52,593 nt of DNA from Olleya namhaensis (GTDB taxonomy: Bacteria > Bacteroidota > Bacteroidia > Flavobacteriales > Flavobacteriaceae), in NCBI RefSeq assembly GCF_900114005.1, contig NZ_FORM01000012.1, positions 1 to 52,593 of the forward strand, read 5' to 3'. Positions 34,952-44,284 of the stretch are shown piece by piece. The notes under the pieces are model-generated. The model ran no database searches, had not been told where the DNA came from, and saw nothing but the letters and a program-made list of their open reading frames with translations. The translations under genes and the position numbers were made by a program. The first letter of the stretch is position 1; each line of letters begins with the position of its first letter.

Positions 34952-35756
34952 TAATAATAACGAATTAACCAACTTAGAATTGTCCATTCAAATTAGTTTG
35001 AGTGGACATTCTTTTTGTGTTTTAGATACAAATACAAAAACTATAGTTACACTTAAATCTGAACGCTTTTCTGTTAAGAAAACGCCATCAGAATTATTAG
35101 ATGCTATCAAACATCTTTTTAATACAGAAACTGTATTAAAACAGCCTTTTAAAGCTATAAATGTCATACATGTTAATGATTGGTCCACAGTTGTTCCAAA
35201 ACCATTATTTAATGAAGACACTTTAGCCGATTATTTAAAATTTAATACTAAAATTTTAAAAACTGATTTTATAACGTTTGATGACATCCATCCAAACGAC
35301 AGTGTTAATGTTTACGTGCCTTTTACTAATATTAATAACTTTATATTTGATCAATTTGGCAGCTTTACTTACAATCATTTTTCTACTATTTTAATAGAAC
35401 AATTATTGACCTTTGAAAAACACAGTAATACTCCAAAAGTTTATGTCCATGTGTCAGACACAAATTTTGAAATTATTGTTATCAATAAAGGAAAGCTAAC
35501 GCTGTACAATACGTTTGAACACCAAACAAAAGAAGATTTTATTTATTATTTATTGTTTACCTTAGAGCAATTACAGCTTAACCCAGAAACCATAGAAGTA
35601 TTGTTTTTAGGTGAAGTAACCAAGGACAGTCCGTTGTTTGAAATAGCTTATAAATACATCAGACACGTGTCTTTTGGCAATAGAATGGACACTTACGCTT
35701 TCGCGGAAAAACCAACACACAATCACTCAAATTTCACATTACTAAAAAGCTTATAA
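34935..35756 (+). CDS. DUF3822 family protein
   Basis: Cytoplasmic protein of 273 residues from ATG 34935; an in-frame ATG at 34899 lies deeper in the previous gene. It resembles DUF3822, found in Bacteroidota only and almost always next to rsmD. The predicted architecture recalls the actin/HSP70-like fold of competence-type ATPases: alternating strands with LSIQISLSGHSFCVLD at the start and VYVHVSDTNFEIIVINKG in the middle, which is my inference. Function unknown. Its stop codon overlaps the start of rsmD by one base. Confidence 0.85.
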   Translation: MAVTNSNNNELTNLELSIQISLSGHSFCVLDTNTKTIVTLKSERFSVKKTPSELLDAIKHLFNTETVLKQPFKAINVIHVNDWSTVVPKPLFNEDTLADYLKFNTKILKTDFITFDDIHPNDSVNVYVPFTNINNFIFDQFGSFTYNHFSTILIEQLLTFEKHSNTPKVYVHVSDTNFEIIVINKGKLTLYNTFEHQTKEDFIYYLLFTLEQLQLNPETIEVLFLGEVTKDSPLFEIAYKYIRHVSFGNRMDTYAFAEKPTHNHSNFTLLKSL

Positions 35757-36313
35757 TGCGCATTGTATCAGGACAATTTAAAGGAAGAAGAATCACTGCT
35801 CCAAAAAAGCTACCCGTAAGACCTACAACAGACATGGCCAAAGAAGCCTTGTTTAACATTTTAAATAACCAATATTATTTAGATGACATTTCTGTATTGG
35901 ATTTATTTGCAGGAACAGGAAACATAAGCTACGAGTTTGCCTCTAGAGGTACAGAAAATATTTTAAGTGTAGATCAAGATCATGGTTGCATTAAGTTTAT
36001 TAACGAGACCGCTGCTAGCTTTGAAATGGACATACAAACTATAAAAAGTGATGTATTTAAATTTTTAGAACGAAGCAAACAACAACATACTATTATTTTT
36101 GCGGATCCGCCTTATGATTTTTCTGTTGAAGATTTCACTAAAATTCCAGATTTAATATTTGCTAATAATCTTTTAGAAACTGACGGTTTACTTATTGTAG
36201 AACACTCTAAATATACAGACCTATCAGGCATATCAAATTATAGTCACTCTAAAAGTTATGGCGGAAACACCTTTAGCTTTTTTGAAAATACAACTTCAGA
36301 CGAAGAAGAATAA
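35756..36313 (+). CDS. rsmD: 16S rRNA (guanine966-N2)-methyltransferase
   Basis: Rossmann-fold methyltransferase of 185 residues that uses S-adenosylmethionine to methylate G966 of 16S rRNA during small-subunit assembly. Motif I is DLFAGTGNISYE (about 48-59), the catalytic motif DPPY is in IFADPPYDF, and MRIVSGQFKGRRI is the family N-terminus. Length is normal. It is the last gene of the DUF3822 operon and ends at a strong terminator shared with rnpB. Confidence 0.95.
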   Translation: MRIVSGQFKGRRITAPKKLPVRPTTDMAKEALFNILNNQYYLDDISVLDLFAGTGNISYEFASRGTENILSVDQDHGCIKFINETAASFEMDIQTIKSDVFKFLERSKQQHTIIFADPPYDFSVEDFTKIPDLIFANNLLETDGLLIVEHSKYTDLSGISNYSHSKSYGGNTFSFFENTTSDEEE

Positions 36314-36315
36314 AA

Positions 36316-36348
36316 CAAAAAACCATCTATTTCTAGATGGTTTTTTTT
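36316..36348. terminator. Bidirectional Rho-independent terminator
   Basis: An A-tract, stem ACCATCTA, loop TTTC, stem TAGATGGT and eight Ts. It lies between rsmD and the convergent RNase P RNA gene, serving both. Confidence 0.9.
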
Positions 36349-36353
36349 ATAAG

Positions 36354-36656
36354 TAAGTAAATCTATAAGCCGGATTTTGTACTTCCTAAGAAGCCCCTAT
36401 CATTTATCTGAGCTTGCTGTTACCAACACGCTTTAGCTACCTACCCTCTAACAATCGCGCGTGTACGCTCAAACGTTAGTATACATGGTATTGCACCTCA
36501 TAGAGTTTACCTGGTTTCACTACAGCATGACCTGTACATTCTTTCTGTTGCACTTTTCCTCACCTCTCGGCGGATGGCTGTTAACCACTATGATTACACT
36601 ACGGTGTCCGGACTTTCCTCTTTAAAATAAATTTAAAGCGATAAGGCAATTTACTG
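36354..36656 (-). ncRNA. rnpB: RNase P RNA
   Basis: Catalytic RNA that processes the 5' ends of tRNA precursors, about 300 nt, read on the minus strand. The conserved 5' element GAGGAAAGTCCGGAC is the complement of about 36605-36621, and the 3' element ACAAAATCCGGCTTATAG is the complement of about 36362-36379. P1 can form: AGTAAATT at the 5' end pairs with GATTTACT at the 3' end. A -7 box sits just upstream and a terminator just downstream, so both ends are well bracketed. Bases 36669-36850 to the right show only the dnaX leader. Confidence 0.95.
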
Positions 36657-36660
36657 AATG

Positions 36661-36668
36661 CAAAACTA
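36661..36668 (-). promoter_or_regulatory. -7 box of rnpB
   Basis: On the minus strand TAGTTTTG matches TAnnTTTG and ends about five bases before the predicted 5' end of the RNA, exactly where a start site is expected. A clear -33 TTG is not seen. Confidence 0.55.
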
Positions 36669-36850
36669 CAATAAACTAGACATTTTTAAAGCTATAATCT
36701 TTAAATTGTTTCCACTTTAAGGATTAATACTGATTTGTTGATAACTATAAATAAAATCACAGTTTAGACTTCTTAATTAGCCTTCTATTTTTTAAATTTG
36801 TTACATCTTAATAATAGCATCAAAAAGACGCTAAAATAAATTTTGTAGCA

Positions 36851-38560
36851 TTGGAACACTTTGTAGTATCGGCAAGAAAATACAGACCACAAACCTTTAA
36901 GGATGTTGTTGGACAATCTGCTATTACCAATACACTACTTAATGCTATTGAAAACAATCACCTAGCACAAGCTTTATTATTTACGGGTCCTCGTGGGGTT
37001 GGTAAAACAAGTTGTGCACGTATTTTAGCAAAAATGATTAACAGTGACGGTAACGAAACTGGAGAGGAAGATTACGCCTTTAATATTTTTGAACTAGATG
37101 CCGCATCAAACAACTCGGTTGATGATATTAGAAATTTAACAGACCAGGTCCGTATACCACCACAAGTGGGAAAATATAAAGTCTATATTATTGACGAGGT
37201 CCACATGTTATCTCAAGCTGCCTTTAATGCCTTTTTAAAAACGTTAGAAGAGCCACCAAAACATTGTATTTTTATTTTAGCAACTACAGAAAAGCATAAG
37301 ATAATTCCAACCATTTTATCACGTTGTCAGATTTTTGATTTCAAACGTATTACTGTTAAAGACGCTAAAAACTACTTAAAATATATTGCTAAAGAACAAG
37401 GTGTAAATGCTGAGGATGACGCCTTACATATCATCGCTCAAAAGGCTGATGGTGCCATGCGTGATGCCCTATCTATATTTGATAGAGTTGTAAGTTTTGC
37501 AGGTAAAGAACTTACAAGGCAAGCTGTAACTGAAAACTTAAACGTTTTAGACTACGAAACCTATTTTGAAAGCACAGAGTATATCTTAGAAAATAAGATC
37601 CCTGAACTGTTGATACAATTTAATAAAACATTAGCAAAAGGTTTTGATGGTCATCACTATATCGCTGGATTAGCCTCTCACTTTAGAGATTTGCTGGTTT
37701 GCAAAAACCCAACTACTATAGAGCTCTTAGAAGTTGGTGAAGACACCAAAAACAAATACTTAGAACAATCTCAAAAAGCAAGTCAAGACTTTTTAATAAA
37801 AGGAATTAACTTAGCTAACGACTGTGACTTAAAATATAAGAGTAGTAAAAACCAACGACTCTTAGTCGAATTAACTTTAATGCAACTTGCCTCTATCACT
37901 TTTGATGGAGAAAAAAAAAATAGTAGTCGGTTCATAATTCCGCCATCTTACTTTAAAAAAATAGGCATTACTCCTGTAAAGGTTAATGTACCACAAGCTG
38001 CTGTACCTGTTGTAAAAGCAACCCCCACACCGCAAGAACCAGCTAAACCTGTAACACCTAAAATTGTTTTAGAAAACGGAATAGCCTCTAAAACAAAACG
38101 TACTTCTGGTTTATCTTTAAAAAGTATCAGAGCCAAAAAGGAACATCAAATTAGACAATTAGATGTTGTTGTAGACGAAGAAAACTTACCAAGAGAACCA
38201 TTTAATCAGGATGAATTAACTGAGGTTTGGAATGCTTTTGTAACTAAAATTGAAGGCGAAGGTAAATTTAACTTAGCCTCTATCTTATCTATTGACAAGC
38301 CTACTTTGGCTCCTGATGGATTTTCTATTCAACTAACGTTTCCAAACGCTACAAACAAAGTTGAAGTGGAGCGTCAGTCTTTTGATCTTATGTCTTATTT
38401 ACGTAAAAACTTAAAAAATTACGATATCACATTAGATATAACTATTAATGAAGAATTAGATACTAAATATGCCTATACGCCTCTTGAAAAATACGAAAAA
38501 TTAAAGGAGAAAAATCCTAATTTAGAGCTATTGCGTAAAACCTTTGATTTAGATGTTTAA
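36851..38560 (+). CDS. dnaX: DNA polymerase III subunit gamma/tau
   Basis: Clamp-loader ATPase of 569 residues. The start is TTG 36851, giving the family N-terminus MEHFVVSARKYRPQTF; no in-frame ATG lies near. Walker A is GPRGVGKTS (46-54), Walker B IIDEVHML (113-120), sensor I LATTEKHK and SRC (157-159). The four-cysteine zinc module that usually lies between Walker A and B is absent; the stretch KMINSDGNETGEED replaces it, as in other Bacteroidota. Residues from about 360 on form the tau-like part, with a Pro-rich linker and a C-terminal domain. TAAATTTG at 36793-36800 may be its -7 box. The lipoprotein gene follows two bases after its stop. Confidence 0.95.
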   Translation: MEHFVVSARKYRPQTFKDVVGQSAITNTLLNAIENNHLAQALLFTGPRGVGKTSCARILAKMINSDGNETGEEDYAFNIFELDAASNNSVDDIRNLTDQVRIPPQVGKYKVYIIDEVHMLSQAAFNAFLKTLEEPPKHCIFILATTEKHKIIPTILSRCQIFDFKRITVKDAKNYLKYIAKEQGVNAEDDALHIIAQKADGAMRDALSIFDRVVSFAGKELTRQAVTENLNVLDYETYFESTEYILENKIPELLIQFNKTLAKGFDGHHYIAGLASHFRDLLVCKNPTTIELLEVGEDTKNKYLEQSQKASQDFLIKGINLANDCDLKYKSSKNQRLLVELTLMQLASITFDGEKKNSSRFIIPPSYFKKIGITPVKVNVPQAAVPVVKATPTPQEPAKPVTPKIVLENGIASKTKRTSGLSLKSIRAKKEHQIRQLDVVVDEENLPREPFNQDELTEVWNAFVTKIEGEGKFNLASILSIDKPTLAPDGFSIQLTFPNATNKVEVERQSFDLMSYLRKNLKNYDITLDITINEELDTKYAYTPLEKYEKLKEKNPNLELLRKTFDLDV

Positions 38561-38562
38561 CT

Positions 38563-39099
38563 ATGAACAAATTTGCTTTTTTACTATTTGCGCTGATCCT
38601 TGTTTTATTAAGTTGTGATGGTCGTCATCATGTTAATAAAAAACCAAGGGATATTCTTATTGAAAAAAACCTATATCAATCCTTTGCAGAACAGACACAA
38701 TACTTCCCAGAAAGCTATACTGAAACAAGCACAGATACCATTTTAAGCAATGGTTACAGAGTTACAATAAAAAGTTACACAGACATGACTAAAGCTGTGT
38801 TACAATCTTTTGAAGAAGACTATATAACTAACAATAATTACTATAGAGAATTTGTCTCTGAAATTGAAGTTTTCAAAGATGATAGACCAATATTTAAGCA
38901 AGTCATTGATGACAATTTTCTGTCTGAAAAAGTTAGCGACTACGTAAGCACAGAGATTTATATAGACCAACAAAAAAGCTTGGAAACAAACACTGTACAC
39001 ATTATTGCATCCCAGTGTATTCCTAGATCAAAAAATTGCCCAACATACAATTTAACTATTGAAGCAAATGGGGATTACAACATAACAAAACAGAGTTAA
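38563..39099 (+). CDS. Predicted lipoprotein of unknown function
   Basis: Lipoprotein of 178 residues with signal MNKFAFLLFALILVLLSC (Cys 18). The mature part alternates strands and short charged turns (YRVTIKSYTDMTKAV, VFKDDRPIFKQVID) and resembles DUF4738-type lipoproteins, but I am not certain. It follows dnaX by two bases and precedes miaE by 17, so it is co-transcribed with both, although a functional link is not obvious. Confidence 0.72.
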   Translation: MNKFAFLLFALILVLLSCDGRHHVNKKPRDILIEKNLYQSFAEQTQYFPESYTETSTDTILSNGYRVTIKSYTDMTKAVLQSFEEDYITNNNYYREFVSEIEVFKDDRPIFKQVIDDNFLSEKVSDYVSTEIYIDQQKSLETNTVHIIASQCIPRSKNCPTYNLTIEANGDYNITKQS

Positions 39100-39116
39100 C
39101 TTTTAACACCTAAGAC

Positions 39117-39698
39117 ATGCTAGGACTTAAATTACCAACAGATCCACGTTGGGTAAATATAGTAGAAAAAAACATAGAAGAAATCTTAACAGATCATGCT
39201 TACTGCGAGCAAAAAGCAACAAGTACAGCAATCTCCTTAATAGTTAGTTTTCCTGAATATACGGATCTAGTACAAGAAATGGTTGCTTTGGTTAAAGAAG
39301 AGATTAGCCACTTTAAAATGGTACATGATTTGATAATAGAAAACGGTTGGATTTTAGGTCGTGACCGCAAGGACGATTACGTTTTAAGATTGATTACCTT
39401 TTTTCCTAAAGGAGGAAGTAGAACAACACAGTTAGTGCATAGACTTTTATATGCTGCATTGATAGAAGCTAGAAGTTGTGAACGCTTTAGATTATTGTCT
39501 GAAGAATTAGAGGATAAATCTTTAGCTGAGTTTTATCGTAAATTAATGGTTAGTGAGGCTAACCATTACACCATGTTTTTAGGATTTGCAAGACAATATG
39601 GAGATCGTACAGAAGTTGATAAAAAATGGAATGATTTACTAGAATATGAAGCACAAATAATGCAAGATTTAAGTAAAAAAGAAACCATACACGGATAA
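39117..39698 (+). CDS. miaE: tRNA-(ms2io6A) hydroxylase
   Basis: Di-iron enzyme of 193 residues that hydroxylates the isopentenyl side chain of ms2i6A37 in tRNA. The ferritin-like helices carry the expected acidic and His ligands: HAYCEQKAT (E), VKEEISHFKMV (E and H), IEARSCERF (E) and VSEANHYTMF (E and H). The N-terminus LKLPTDPRWV is typical. Normal length. The gene ends the dnaX run and is followed by a strong terminator. Confidence 0.93.
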   Translation: MLGLKLPTDPRWVNIVEKNIEEILTDHAYCEQKATSTAISLIVSFPEYTDLVQEMVALVKEEISHFKMVHDLIIENGWILGRDRKDDYVLRLITFFPKGGSRTTQLVHRLLYAALIEARSCERFRLLSEELEDKSLAEFYRKLMVSEANHYTMFLGFARQYGDRTEVDKKWNDLLEYEAQIMQDLSKKETIHG

Positions 39699-39713
39699 AT
39701 AAAATTGCTAAAT

Positions 39714-39747
39714 AAAAAAGCCCATTCTAAATTAGAATGGGCTTTTT
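39714..39747. terminator. Bidirectional Rho-independent terminator
   Basis: An A-tract, stem AGCCCATTCTAA, then TTAGAATGGGCT and six Ts. It separates miaE from the convergent porin gene. Confidence 0.9.
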
Positions 39748-39765
39748 TATTATAATATATTATGT

Positions 39766-40302
39766 TTAGAATTTTACTCCAAAACCTATTTGCATGTTTG
39801 TGTTTTTTGCTTCTAAACCAGCATCATTATCATCTAAAACATTAGATAATCCATACGAATATCTAAAATCGATAAAAAACTCGTCAGTAATTAAATACTC
39901 TAAACCTCCTAATACCGAAAAACCTAAATTTCTCAATCCGTCTTCATAAGAATGCCCTTTTAAAGCCGCTTGAGGACCTAAACCAACAGATAAAGCTGAG
40001 TCTATTTTATATTTAAAAAATAATGGCACTTGAATATAATTGATACGTAACTCTTGATCTTTTGCTCCTTCTGCAGAAAACTGAACTTCTGGTGCAAAAG
40101 AAAATGCATCCGTTAAACTATATTCGCCAAAAAAACCAATAGCAAATCCATTTCTATGTGCATTTGCAACTCCAGCAGGAACACTAGGATCAAAATCTAA
40201 ATTAGAAATATTATATCCAGCTCTTACACCGTATAACGCGTCTTGTGCATACCCATAAAACGAGGCTAAAACAAAAGTTAATAGTAAAATAGTTTTTTTC
40301 AT
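39766..40302 (-). CDS. Outer-membrane beta-barrel (porin-family) protein
   Basis: Protein of 178 residues with a Sec signal (cleavage after GYAQ, about residue 20). The mature part is a small eight-stranded type barrel, with Gly-Ala and aromatic alternation (GVRAGYNISNL, FFGEYSLTDAFSFAPEV, FSVLGGLEYLI, FFIDFRYSYGL) and a C-terminal strand ending MQIGFGVKF with the terminal Phe required by the Bam machinery. The pore or ligand is unknown. It is transcribed alone. Confidence 0.9.
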   Translation of the reverse strand: MKKTILLLTFVLASFYGYAQDALYGVRAGYNISNLDFDPSVPAGVANAHRNGFAIGFFGEYSLTDAFSFAPEVQFSAEGAKDQELRINYIQVPLFFKYKIDSALSVGLGPQAALKGHSYEDGLRNLGFSVLGGLEYLITDEFFIDFRYSYGLSNVLDDNDAGLEAKNTNMQIGFGVKF

Positions 40303-40397
40303 GTTTTGAAAACTTAAATTGGTTTATTTAATACTTGATTGTAGAAGTAAAGATATATTTTTTTCAATAATATGATACATTAAATAGATAAAATGTA

Positions 40398-41309
40398 TTA
40401 TTTTAACTTTGTATGACTAGAAACAGTATCATTATACATACTTTTTATGATACCATCTGCAAGTCCAATTTTGGGTACATAAATATCTTTTGCACCACAC
40501 CATTTCATTGCTGACAGATAAATACGTGTTGCTGGAATAATAACATCTGCCCTATCTTGATTTAAATCTAAAATAGAGATACGCTCCTCGTAAGAATACG
40601 TTTGAAGCATGTTATAATAAGAGGTTAAGTAAAAATAAGACAATGGTTTTCCCATGGCTTTACCAGAGACTTTAAATATTTTATTTATGTTTCCTCCGGA
40701 TCCAATAACCTCTATTTTCTCATGTTTTACAGTCTCAGATTTAATCCAGTTTTCAAGTTCTAACCAAGCTTCTTTTTTCACCATATCGTTTAATAAACGG
40801 ACGGTTCCGATTTTAAACGATTTGGATGCTGTTTTTTGACCTTTATCAATTACAGAAAACTCCGTGCTTCCTCCACCAACGTCTACATAAAGATAGGTTT
40901 TATTAATATCTATATACGACTGCAAATCTGTAGCTGCAATTATGGCAGCCTCCTCTTCGCCTTCAATAATATCTATTTGAATTCCTGTTTTTTGTTTTAT
41001 AAACTTAGCAACTTCTCTTCCATTATTTGCTTCTCTCATTGCTGATGTTGCACATGCTTTATACTTTACAACACCGTGCGTTTTCATTAACAATTTAAAC
41101 GCATGAATGGTATCCAACATACGATTAACGTTGTATTCTGAAATCTGCTCTTTAATAAACACATCTGCACCCAAACGCACCGGAACCCTAACTAACGAGC
41201 TTTTTTTAAAACGCGTTGGCTTATCTCTTTCTTCGACTATATTAGATATAAGTAATCTAACGGCATTGGACCCAATATCTATAGCTGCATATTTTTGAAT
41301 ATTAAGCAT
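40398..41309 (-). CDS. ppx: Exopolyphosphatase / Ppx-GppA family phosphatase
   Basis: Enzyme of 303 residues, a short two-domain Ppx/GppA with the sugar-kinase/actin fold. Motifs are YAAIDIGSNAVRLLI (about 7-21) and VDVGGGSTEF (about 143-152) for phosphate binding, and VIGSGGNINK. It hydrolyses polyphosphate or guanosine pentaphosphate. It overlaps the end of ppk1 by eight bases, so the two enzymes that make and break polyphosphate are translated together. The assignment to polyphosphate is supported by that context. Confidence 0.9.
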   Translation of the reverse strand: MLNIQKYAAIDIGSNAVRLLISNIVEERDKPTRFKKSSLVRVPVRLGADVFIKEQISEYNVNRMLDTIHAFKLLMKTHGVVKYKACATSAMREANNGREVAKFIKQKTGIQIDIIEGEEEAAIIAATDLQSYIDINKTYLYVDVGGGSTEFSVIDKGQKTASKSFKIGTVRLLNDMVKKEAWLELENWIKSETVKHEKIEVIGSGGNINKIFKVSGKAMGKPLSYFYLTSYYNMLQTYSYEERISILDLNQDRADVIIPATRIYLSAMKWCGAKDIYVPKIGLADGIIKSMYNDTVSSHTKLK

Positions 41310-43362
41310 CTAATTTATTTTTTAAATAGGTGTAAGCTTCAAATTGAGACCTACATTTAGGTTCGTTATTTCTTTTATAAGTATTGTTTTGTGCTTTGTT
41401 TAAAATCCTAGCTTTTACATTATCCTTCCAACAAATGTGGAAGGTATCTATCAATTCTTCCTTAATTTCTTCGTCATAAATAGGACAACTTACTTCTACT
41501 CTATTTTCAATATTTCTAGTCATCCAATCTGCAGAAGAAATATACACTTTAGGTGCATTATCATTACAAAATACATATAATCTTGTGTGCTCTAAAAACT
41601 TATCTACAATACTAATAACCTCAATATTTTCGCTAATCCCTTTTACACCAGGAACCAAACAGCAAATACCTCTAACAATCATCTGTATCTTAACACCTGC
41701 TTGACTTGCTTCGTATAACTTGTCTACCATTTGGTAACTAGAAATACTATTCATTTTTAATTTAATGTAGGCAGGTTTTCCTTCTTTTACATTTTTGATC
41801 TCGGTGTCAATTAGTTGAAAAAACTTATTTTTTGTATAATGAGGAGACGTTATTATATGTTTAAATCTGTAAATTTTATAATTGACTTCAAAAAAGTTAA
41901 ACACTTTATTTACGTCTTTTAAAATCTTTTGATTAGCAGTAAACAAGGTGTAATCTGTATAAATTTTTGCTGTAGATTCGTTAAAATTTCCAGTACTTAT
42001 AAAACCATAACGTTTTAATTTATTATCTTCTTCTCTTTCTATCAAACACATTTTACTGTGCACTTTTAATCCTTGCACACCAAAGATTAAATTAACCCCT
42101 TCCCGCTGCATTTGTTCCGCGTAAGCGATATTAGCTTCTTCGTCAAAACGTGCTTGAATCTCCATAGAAACCGTCACTTTTTTACCGTTTTTTGCTGCAT
42201 TAATTAAAGAACTTGCAACATGACTAATTTGAGCTAATCTATATATAGTAATTTTAATTGCTTTTACTTTAGGATCTAAAGCAGCTTCTCTTAAAAATTT
42301 AACCACATAAGAAAAGGTATGATAAGGCGCATATTGCAAATAATCTTTTTTAGCAATTGCCTCAAAAATACTACCTTCTAGACTCAATCCTTTTACTTTT
42401 AATGGCACAATTTTTTCGTACAATAAATCTTTACGTCCTAAACTAGGAAACCCCATATAATCTCTGCGATTATGGTATCTACCTCCAGGAATAATACTAT
42501 CCGTATTATCAATCCCCATTTTATCCATTAAAAATGCTAATGTAGGTTTATCAATGGTTTTATCGTAAACAAATCTAACCGGCTCTCCTTCTTGTCTATC
42601 CTTTACACTGTCACTGATTTTTTCCATAAAACTCTTGGTCAAATCACTATCTAGATCCAACTCGGCATCTCTAGTAATTTTAATCATGTGAGCTGTAATT
42701 TTTTTGTAATCAAAAATGTTAAATATATCGTCTAAAAATAAACGTAACAAATCATCCAACATTATAATATTGTCTGTATCCCCGTTTTTGGGTAATACAA
42801 CAAAACGATCCATGCTTTTTGAAATTTCTATTAAAGCATATTGATTACTACCATCTTCCATATACATATTAACAGCAAGATAAGCTGCACTGTCTTTAAG
42901 ATTTGGTAGTTTTATTTCAGAATTTAAAACAATAGTAACTAACGCAGGACTCACTTTTTCTAAAAAGTAACTTCTAAGGTATTGCTTTTGAGTTTTTGAG
43001 ATTTTAGTTTCTCTTAAAATGAAAATATTTTCTGCTTCTAATTTTTTCTGAATATCATGTAATATTTTCAGACTTTCGGTTTGATGTTTAATAACCGTGT
43101 TTGTTATAATATCCAAAAGCTCTGAAGCCTTAATACCACCTAACTGACTTTTACCAGCTTTTCCTGCATAATCAATACGTTTGACAGTTGCATAACGTAC
43201 TTTAAAAAATTCGTCTAAATTATTAGAGAAAATACCTAAAAAACGGAGTCTCTCTATTAATGGAACAGACTCGTCTGCAGCCTCTTGAAGCACACGATGA
43301 TTAAATTGTAACCAACTTAATTCTCTGTTTACATATTTATTATCGATAATATGGTTAGTCAT
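41302..43362 (-). CDS. ppk1: Polyphosphate kinase 1
   Basis: Enzyme of 686 residues that polymerises the gamma-phosphate of ATP into polyphosphate, reversibly, on the inner face of the membrane. The N-terminal motif NRELSWLQFNHRVLQEA (12-28), the core YHTFSYVVKFLREAA and the autophosphorylated H435 in LKVHSKMCLI are all present, along with SADWMTRNIENRVE near the C-terminus. Length is normal for PPK1. It lies 40 bases after sixA and overlaps ppx by eight bases. Confidence 0.96.
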   Translation of the reverse strand: MTNHIIDNKYVNRELSWLQFNHRVLQEAADESVPLIERLRFLGIFSNNLDEFFKVRYATVKRIDYAGKAGKSQLGGIKASELLDIITNTVIKHQTESLKILHDIQKKLEAENIFILRETKISKTQKQYLRSYFLEKVSPALVTIVLNSEIKLPNLKDSAAYLAVNMYMEDGSNQYALIEISKSMDRFVVLPKNGDTDNIIMLDDLLRLFLDDIFNIFDYKKITAHMIKITRDAELDLDSDLTKSFMEKISDSVKDRQEGEPVRFVYDKTIDKPTLAFLMDKMGIDNTDSIIPGGRYHNRRDYMGFPSLGRKDLLYEKIVPLKVKGLSLEGSIFEAIAKKDYLQYAPYHTFSYVVKFLREAALDPKVKAIKITIYRLAQISHVASSLINAAKNGKKVTVSMEIQARFDEEANIAYAEQMQREGVNLIFGVQGLKVHSKMCLIEREEDNKLKRYGFISTGNFNESTAKIYTDYTLFTANQKILKDVNKVFNFFEVNYKIYRFKHIITSPHYTKNKFFQLIDTEIKNVKEGKPAYIKLKMNSISSYQMVDKLYEASQAGVKIQMIVRGICCLVPGVKGISENIEVISIVDKFLEHTRLYVFCNDNAPKVYISSADWMTRNIENRVEVSCPIYDEEIKEELIDTFHICWKDNVKARILNKAQNNTYKRNNEPKCRSQFEAYTYLKNKLDA

Positions 43363-43402
43363 TATTTTCAGAATTTACTACAAATATATCTAATTAGATT
43401 GT

Positions 43403-43891
43403 CTATTTTAAATGTTTTGGAAATACAATTTTTGTAGTTTTACCATTTTGTATATTTTTCCATGAGTTTTGATCAAATTCTATTTGTACAAAACCTGACG
43501 TTGTTACGTTGTCAATACTTATGTTTCCTAGAGAGTTACATAAATTTGTTAAAGCATAATTATGTCCAAAAAGCATTAAAACGGTAACAGAATCATCGCA
43601 TGTTTTAATAGCGTCTAAAACCGATGGTCCTGAGAAGTCATAAAGTGCTTTTTTCACCTCAAAATTGACGTTTTTCAATTCCAATATATCGACGAACAAC
43701 GTTGCTGTCGATTTTGTTCTTTGTGCAGAACTACAAAAAATTACGTCTGGCTTTAAAAGAATAGTTTTTAAGTGTTTAGAGACTAAAATCGCATCATTTA
43801 CTCCTCTTTTTTTTAATGGTCTGTCATGATCATCCACTTGAAATTGCCAAGAAGATTTAGAGTGTCTAATAAATTGTAAAATTTTACTCAT
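43403..43891 (-). CDS. sixA: SixA-family phosphohistidine phosphatase
   Basis: Histidine phosphatase of 162 residues with the N-terminal RHSKSSW motif (R9, H10) and a second catalytic His in LFGHNYAL. SixA removes phosphate from phosphohistidine proteins in the cytoplasm. It is the first gene of the run with ppk1 and ppx, suggesting a polyphosphate or phosphorelay link. The upstream 393 bases separate it from the divergent adhesin gene. Confidence 0.9.
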   Translation of the reverse strand: MSKILQFIRHSKSSWQFQVDDHDRPLKKRGVNDAILVSKHLKTILLKPDVIFCSSAQRTKSTATLFVDILELKNVNFEVKKALYDFSGPSVLDAIKTCDDSVTVLMLFGHNYALTNLCNSLGNISIDNVTTSGFVQIEFDQNSWKNIQNGKTTKIVFPKHLK

Positions 43892-44284
43892 AGTTGTCGT
43901 TAAAATACGTATTTTTACGTTTACCGATTTAAGTAATACCTTTTATCGGTTTTATATGTGCTATAACATATATATTTGATTAGGCACCTAAATCAGCTTT
44001 CTTTTGTTAAAGAATTAGTTAAATTTGTCCCTGAATCTAAGTAATTACAGAATACCTACGTTTGTCACTATGTGGCACCTCCCTTAAACTGTAGCATATT
44101 TTGGCTGAAATGATTAGTTAAAAATATATAATATAACGCAGTAAAGACATATAATGTTATGGGAATACAACATTCTCTTTTACTATTTAATCGTAATACA
44201 CTTACAGCTTAATGCGGTAGGTGGTTTTGTGTTTGTTATAGATTTTACAAAAAAAATAAGATATAAGTTAAAAAATTATAAATT
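43892..44284. promoter_or_regulatory. Divergent intergenic region between sixA and the giant adhesin
   Basis: No gene is visible. Two -7-like boxes face the adhesin: TATATTTG (43971-43978) and TAAATTTG (44020-44027), neither with a good -33 TTG. If used they would give leaders of 250-310 bases. A short inverted repeat AATGTT-N10-AACATT lies near 44153-44174. Nothing else is assigned. Confidence 0.35.
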
